Positions 59,275 through 64,000 of a stretch of DNA of 64,000 nucleotides are shown in pieces. Below the pieces are notes generated by a model that saw nothing but the letters and a program-made list of their open reading frames with translations, was not told where the DNA came from and did no database searches. The stretch's first letter is position 1, and every line of letters begins with the position of its first letter. Origin of the DNA: Eubacteriaceae bacterium (GTDB lineage Bacteria; Bacillota; Clostridia; Lachnospirales; Lachnospiraceae); NCBI GenBank assembly GCA_910574895.1, contig CAJTDQ010000007.1, positions 62,001 through 126,000 of the forward strand, written 5' to 3'. The position numbers and the translations under genes are program-made.

Positions 59275-60068
59275 TATAGTTCCACCTCCTGTGCTAAAAA
59301 TACCGGACCATCCTTGCAGATTCTTTTGTTATTAACATTCGTATGGTGATCTTTCTCTTTTGACTTACAGACACATGCAAGACATGCACCGATACCACAT
59401 GCCATTCTTTCTTCCAAAGAAATCTGACACTCAATATTCTTTTCTAAAGCATACTCTTTAATTGCCTTAAGCATCGGTGTCGGACCACATGCATAAATCA
59501 CATCGCCTTCCACTGCCTGTTCTTTCATAGCATCAATAACAGTTCCTTTTGTACCTGTACTACCATCTTCTGTAGCGATACACAAACTCACACTGTTTTC
59601 TATTTCTTCTGTTAAAAATAATTCATCACGATAACCTGCAACTACCTGAACATAATCTTTTGAATCTAACCCCTGCTCTTCTGCCTTTGCTTTCAAACTT
59701 TCTGCCAGTCCGACCATCGGTGGAATACCAATACCACCGCCAATCAAAATTGCTTTTTTCCCTTCTCTCTGCATAAAACCATTTCCCAGAGGTCCAATCA
59801 GTTCAATATCGTCTCCTGCCTTGTATGTAGACATCTCTTCTGTACCACCGCCTACAACACGATAGACAATACGCAGGATACTTTCTTCTTTATTAATCTG
59901 ACAGATGCTGATTGGCCTTGGAAGCAATTTTGTTTTGTCCTTACAGTAAACAGAAATAAACTGTCCCGCCACCGCTTCTTTTGCAGCCTCTGTTTTTATC
60001 ATCATGCTGTAAACACCGGTACCAATACACTCTTGGCTCACAACTTTTGCAATCTCTTTTTGTCTCAT
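59274..60068 (-). CDS. pyrK: Dihydroorotate dehydrogenase electron-transfer subunit
   Basis: Carries FAD and a 2Fe-2S cluster, passing electrons from PyrD to NAD. The 264 aa have RPISICQINK and the Cys cluster CGIGACLACVC with a distal C in KRICKDGPVF. The start at 60068 is supported by GGAG; an ATG at 60080 is possible. Confidence 0.95.
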   Translation of the reverse strand: MRQKEIAKVVSQECIGTGVYSMMIKTEAAKEAVAGQFISVYCKDKTKLLPRPISICQINKEESILRIVYRVVGGGTEEMSTYKAGDDIELIGPLGNGFMQREGKKAILIGGGIGIPPMVGLAESLKAKAEEQGLDSKDYVQVVAGYRDELFLTEEIENSVSLCIATEDGSTGTKGTVIDAMKEQAVEGDVIYACGPTPMLKAIKEYALEKNIECQISLEERMACGIGACLACVCKSKEKDHHTNVNNKRICKDGPVFLAQEVEL

Positions 60069-60118
60069 ATGTTTCTCCATTCTGCTTCCATTTGTTTTAT
60101 CTGAATTTTCAATTTCAC

Positions 60119-61036
60119 TTAAAATATTGAATTAATATCCTCAATCATATCAATCACAGCCTGACGTGATGCATCTGCATAATTTTCAGCACCAAACTTC
60201 GCATACTGTTCCTGCTTGTATGCACAGATAATTCCTCTGGATGAGTTTACAATAGCTCCAAGTCCATCTTCATTAAAGTAAGGTTTTAATCCTTCTGCCG
60301 TTCCGCCCTGTGCACCATATCCCGGTACGAGAATATAACTCTTTGGCATAATCTGACGAAGCACCTTACCCATTTCAGGGTATGTTGCACCTACCACAGC
60401 TCCAATATAACTGTAATCATCACCCATATGTTCTTCACCCCATTTTGCAACCTGCTCTCCTACCCATTCATAAAGTGGTCTTCCGTCAATTAATCTGTCC
60501 TGAAATTCTCCACTGGATGGATTTGATGTTTTTACTAAAATGAACAATCCTTTGTTTTCTTCTTTACACACATCTACAAACGGTTTAATTCCGTCAGTTC
60601 CAAGATAAGGATTTACTGTTGCAAAATCTTCATCAAACAAAGAATATGTTTTACTTCCTACCTGAACCTTACCTAAATGACCTGTGGCATATGCTGCTGA
60701 TGTCGAGCCAATATCTCCACGCTTCACATCACCGATTACAACTAAATCCTTCTCTTTCGCATATTTCACTGTCTTGTCAAATGCTGCAAGTCCAGGAATT
60801 CCAAACTGCTCATACATTGCAATCTGTGGTTTTACGGCTGGAATCAAATCGTAAGTGGCATCAATAATGCCTTTATTATACTGCCATATTGCCTCTGCTG
60901 CTCCTTCTAATGTCTCGCCAAACTCATCAAAAGCTTTCTTCGTAATATGCTCTGGAAGATAACTCATCATTGGGTCAAGCCCCACTACCACCGGTGCATT
61001 TGTTTTTTTAATCTTGTCAACTAACTTATTAATCAT
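60119..61036 (-). CDS. pyrF: Orotidine-5'-phosphate decarboxylase, type 2
   Basis: Last step to UMP. The 305 aa are the longer type 2 form, with VVGLDPMMSYLP and the catalytic Lys in VIGDVKRGDIGSTSAAYA, and ILVPGYGAQGGTAEG. It follows pyrC by 108 bp and precedes pyrK by about 50 bp. Confidence 0.96.
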   Translation of the reverse strand: MINKLVDKIKKTNAPVVVGLDPMMSYLPEHITKKAFDEFGETLEGAAEAIWQYNKGIIDATYDLIPAVKPQIAMYEQFGIPGLAAFDKTVKYAKEKDLVVIGDVKRGDIGSTSAAYATGHLGKVQVGSKTYSLFDEDFATVNPYLGTDGIKPFVDVCKEENKGLFILVKTSNPSSGEFQDRLIDGRPLYEWVGEQVAKWGEEHMGDDYSYIGAVVGATYPEMGKVLRQIMPKSYILVPGYGAQGGTAEGLKPYFNEDGLGAIVNSSRGIICAYKQEQYAKFGAENYADASRQAVIDMIEDINSIF

Positions 61037-61144
61037 ATCTGTTCCTTTCTCTTTCTCATATTCTTATATTCACTCAAATACTATAAGAAATACATTTTTG
61101 TACTCATCAGCATTTTTTATAAATCAAATCATATATACTTCTTA

Positions 61145-62425
61145 CTAGTTGTCATTCTTATAGACTACTTTACCGCCAAGAATTGTACATTCCACTTCTC
61201 CAAACACTTTATATCCATCAAACGGAGTATTTTTTCCTTTCGACACAAAAGTATTCACATCAATCGTATATTCCTTATCAGGATTAATAATTGTAATATC
61301 TGCTATTGCACCTTCATTCAAAGTACCCTTATCAATTCCTAATACCTTTGCAGGATTGTAGCTCATCTTTGCCGCCATCTGAAGAGGTGTGATATAACCT
61401 TTTTTCACAAGATTAGTTAAGGTTAATGCCACCGAAGTTTCCAGTCCCACAATTCCAAACGGTGCATGTTCTAAATCTCTCGCTTTTTCTTCTGCACTAT
61501 GAGGTGCATGGTCTGTAGAAATTACATCCATAATATCATCACTTAATCCCTTGATTAATGTTTCCATATCTTCTCTACTTCTAAGAGGAGGATTCATTTT
61601 AAAATTACTGTCATTCCCTGTGATATCATCGGTACACATAGAAAAATGATGTGGACAAACTTCAGCTGTTACCTTTATTCCTTCTGCCTTTGCCTGTTTT
61701 ACCATCTCTACACTATCCTTTGTAGAACAGTGACAGAGATGAAGTGTTGCTCCCGTCTCTTTGGCAAGCATAATATCACGCATGGCAATCACATCCTCGA
61801 CAGCATTGCTGATACCCTTTACTCCCAGTTCTTCCGACTTATCACCTAAGTTAATAACCCCACCTTCTACGAGATTAATATCTTCACAGTGTGCCATGAC
61901 AGGTACATTCAATCTGGCTGCCTCTTTCATTGCCTTTCTATAAACGCCGGAATTCATAACAGATTTTCCGTCCTCACTGATGGCACAGATTCCTGCCTCT
62001 TTTAACTTTTCAATATCCGTAGTTTCCTTACCAGCCATTTGCATTGTTACTGCACCTACCGGCAGCACATTAGTCAGTCCCACTTCTTTGGACTTGTCCA
62101 CAATGTATTTTACTGTTTCTGCGCTATCCACTACAGGTTTCGTATTTGGCATACAGCATACTGTTGTAAACCCACCTTTCGCTGCTGCTCTGCTGCCTGT
62201 CTCTATGTCTTCTTTATATGTGAGCCCCGGGTCCCTGAAATGCACATGCAGGTCAATTAAGCCCGGCATTACATAACACCCTTTTGCATCAATTACTTTA
62301 TCTGCATTTTTTTGTATATTCTCTGCTCTTTCCTGAATCATTCCATCCCGAACATAAATATCCATTACTTTATCCATGTTTTCTGAAGGATTCAGTACAC
62401 GTCCATTTTTAATTAATATCGTCAA
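61145..62425 (-). CDS. pyrC: Dihydroorotase
   Basis: Third step of pyrimidine synthesis, cyclising carbamoyl aspartate. The 426 aa are type I, with metal-site motif GLIDLHVHFRDPG and downstream VISTDHAPHSAEEK. The start is taken as the TTG at 62425, which has AGAGG seven bases upstream; another TTG at 62449 gives a longer, less usual N-terminus. First of the pyrC-F-K-D run. I see no PyrR-type binding site. Confidence 0.95.
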   Translation of the reverse strand: MTILIKNGRVLNPSENMDKVMDIYVRDGMIQERAENIQKNADKVIDAKGCYVMPGLIDLHVHFRDPGLTYKEDIETGSRAAAKGGFTTVCCMPNTKPVVDSAETVKYIVDKSKEVGLTNVLPVGAVTMQMAGKETTDIEKLKEAGICAISEDGKSVMNSGVYRKAMKEAARLNVPVMAHCEDINLVEGGVINLGDKSEELGVKGISNAVEDVIAMRDIMLAKETGATLHLCHCSTKDSVEMVKQAKAEGIKVTAEVCPHHFSMCTDDITGNDSNFKMNPPLRSREDMETLIKGLSDDIMDVISTDHAPHSAEEKARDLEHAPFGIVGLETSVALTLTNLVKKGYITPLQMAAKMSYNPAKVLGIDKGTLNEGAIADITIINPDKEYTIDVNTFVSKGKNTPFDGYKVFGEVECTILGGKVVYKNDN

Positions 62426-62508
62426 AATAATACCTCTTTTTCTATACAATCATCAAATATTTCTACTATGATAAAACATAAAAATCCACTTAGAAGTATA
62501 ACAAAAAA

Positions 62509-62592
62509 ATACATCTCTTTCAACACAGAACTCCCCTTTCTATTGTCCAGCGACTTGTGGGTTAAGAGTTCTTAGTCAAAAGAGATATGTAT
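62509..62592 (-). terminator. Terminator with a long apical region
   Basis: ATACATCTCTTT (62509-62520) pairs with AAAGAGATATGTAT (62579-62592) with a two-base bulge, and inner AGAACTC (62527-62533) pairs with GAGTTCT (62566-62572). On the minus strand a seven-T run follows. It lies between the DUF2079 gene and pyrC, with about 45 unpaired bases at the top, far more than usual. Confidence 0.7.
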
Positions 62593-62595
62593 CTT

Positions 62596-64000
62596 TTATT
62601 TTTTGTGATATACACTTACCAAATTTGGTTCATTGTAAATCAAATCATATTGCCCTGTATTTAGTACATCATTAAATTTTTCTTTTTCACTGCCACGTTC
62701 ATCAATTACAAGATATTCTACCATTTTCATTTCTGTAAGATGATTTTGATCATACATATCTAAATGGTCTGCCAGATGCGGCACCAAAAATCCGGAAGCT
62801 GACACCGAAGCCCCTGCCGGTACTAAGTCGATTGCTTTATTTATTTTTTCATAATCAGCCTTGCCCTCACTGTACTTTGTTACATAATAATCCATCTTTG
62901 GAAAAATAGAACCTGCAAACATAATACTTGTACAAATCACAGAAACAACAGCAAATGTCTTCGCTTTTTCCAATTTAATTTCAGAAAGATTTAAAATCAT
63001 TAAATACATAAATAATGCAATGATACCAAAATTGTACTGAAATGAAATGTCATGGAGATATACATATGTTGTAAACACATTGAAAACTATAAAAGGCGAC
63101 ATTAAAATATATCTCGAATATTTCCTGCCTGTAGCAAATATCACTGCTGCCACCGGAACAATCATAATTATCAGATATCCGATTTTATCCATCTGATTAA
63201 CATCACTATTCGATATTATCTGAGCTAATACATATCCTGGATTTGATAAAATTGTCTGAATAATCTGTCCCAGCCCGGCATTTGGATCAAAGTATAAGTT
63301 TCCAAACCGGTTGTCTAATATTCCCAATCCAAAACTATTTACAATGGCAATTGCAACAACAAAGTATATAGCTGATGTAATTATTAATATTATTCCACGC
63401 TTTTTGTCTCTTCTGGAAAACAATAAATATGCTCCAAATACCATTATATATACTGCTGCATCCTCTTTTACCAAAAATACAAGAAGCACTGCAAAGATTG
63501 TCAAAATATCTTTCTTTTTCTCTACAGCATAAATCGCTAAGAGAACAAAAAATGTCAGGAAACAATTCTCATGAATATCATAGAATGTTCCACCCGCTGT
63601 TGCCGGATACAATGCATATAACAATACCATAGCCACACTCATCCAATGTGACATTTTATAATGTCTGCAAAGCAAAACAATCGGAAGCACTGGCAATGCT
63701 ACCATTATCGCCTGAATTAATTGCACGGTAACCGGACTTGGAAATACGAAATAGATTGGAAGTGCAATATAAAATATTGGCGAAAAATGTACTCCAAAGT
63801 GAGAAAGCAAAGTGTTTCTCTCTACTGTTGTATTCATCAATCCTGTCTGTTTCATATTTTCATACATCTGCGCAAATATTCCAAAATCAAATGTCGAATT
63901 ACTATAAGTAATATATCTATATACAGTGACAATTCCAACAAAAGCAAATAAGAACACTCCAATTAAAATAAAGATAATCCTAGCTTTTATTTTATCAATT
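62596..64000 (-). CDS. DUF2079 polytopic membrane protein (partial, right edge)
   Basis: At least 467 codons, cut by the right edge. The frame is open from 64000 and a GTG at 63957 is only internal. It has many hydrophobic segments and the DUF2079 features FDFGIFAQMYENM, LSHFGVHFSPIFY and GGTFYDIHENCF, and a soluble C-terminal part. The family is thought to include glycosyltransferase-like membrane proteins, which is inference. It may work with the GT2 gene. Confidence 0.82.
   Translation of the reverse strand, partial: IDKIKARIIFILIGVFLFAFVGIVTVYRYITYSNSTFDFGIFAQMYENMKQTGLMNTTVERNTLLSHFGVHFSPIFYIALPIYFVFPSPVTVQLIQAIMVALPVLPIVLLCRHYKMSHWMSVAMVLLYALYPATAGGTFYDIHENCFLTFFVLLAIYAVEKKKDILTIFAVLLVFLVKEDAAVYIMVFGAYLLFSRRDKKRGIILIITSAIYFVVAIAIVNSFGLGILDNRFGNLYFDPNAGLGQIIQTILSNPGYVLAQIISNSDVNQMDKIGYLIIMIVPVAAVIFATGRKYSRYILMSPFIVFNVFTTYVYLHDISFQYNFGIIALFMYLMILNLSEIKLEKAKTFAVVSVICTSIMFAGSIFPKMDYYVTKYSEGKADYEKINKAIDLVPAGASVSASGFLVPHLADHLDMYDQNHLTEMKMVEYLVIDERGSEKEKFNDVLNTGQYDLIYNEPNLVSVYHKK

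Noticed and set aside
62426-62595. PyrR-type attenuator before pyrC
   Set aside because: No PyrR-binding consensus was seen; only a terminator-like stem with a long top is present.

Overview
The window looks like a chromosomal segment of a low-GC, anaerobic, spore-forming Firmicute, most likely a gut or rumen Lachnospiraceae-type Clostridia. The evidence is a SpoIIID regulator next to an MreB/Mbl gene, a nine-gene V-type (probably Na+) ATPase, a fermentative D-lactate dehydrogenase, Gram-positive signal peptides and lipoproteins, strong AGGAGG ribosome sites, and several small protein families typical of that group. No species can be named from sequence alone. Almost everything is on the minus strand. 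The exceptions are a secreted NlpC/P60-like protein, a TetR regulator, an hsdS fragment and a candidate small RNA.

Layout. 1-9.2 kb is housekeeping: mbl/mreB (cut by the left edge), a candidate three-hairpin sRNA, spoIIID, a DMT-family transporter, a stand-alone KdpD-N-type ATPase, a WYL regulator, greA, citrate synthase, a lipid kinase, proB, a YitT protein and a small Cys protein. 9.2-20.1 kb is a cell-surface region. It has two large secreted proteins sharing one C-terminal domain, each followed by the same 46-codon mini-gene, a strong terminator and a palindromic tandem repeat. A transglutaminase-like protein, a TPR membrane protein and a GH16 glucanase follow. 20.4-30.0 kb holds ldhA and the V-ATPase operon G-I-K-E-C-F-A-B-D. 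30.5-38.4 kb has an NlpC/P60-like protein, DegV, TetR, a BIG2/LRR surface protein, tRNA-Trp and two tandem aryl-sulfotransferase lipoproteins. 38.5-44.8 kb has radA, a small conserved protein, clpC and an unusual membrane protein with a very acidic tail.

44.9-64 kb is nucleotide biosynthesis. purE-M-N-D follow an M29 aminopeptidase, a DUF6142-like protein, a VanZ protein and pyrE. pyrC-F-K-D lie at 58.4-62.4 kb. Between pyrD and pyrE sit a GT2 glycosyltransferase and a roughly 5-kb degenerate mobile island. The island holds an integrase 3' remnant, an excisionase gene, a gene fragment with clustered repeats, a truncated hsdS cassette, an intact-looking AAA ATPase plus TOPRIM pair that is probably a defence module, and a chimeric RecG-like/IS200 pseudogene. 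The pyr genes therefore look like one locus split by insertion. The right edge cuts a DUF2079 membrane protein.

The most unusual items are the AAA/TOPRIM pair with its orphan hsdS cassette, the duplicated surface-protein/46-aa mini-protein/palindromic-repeat modules, and the candidate sRNA beside spoIIID.
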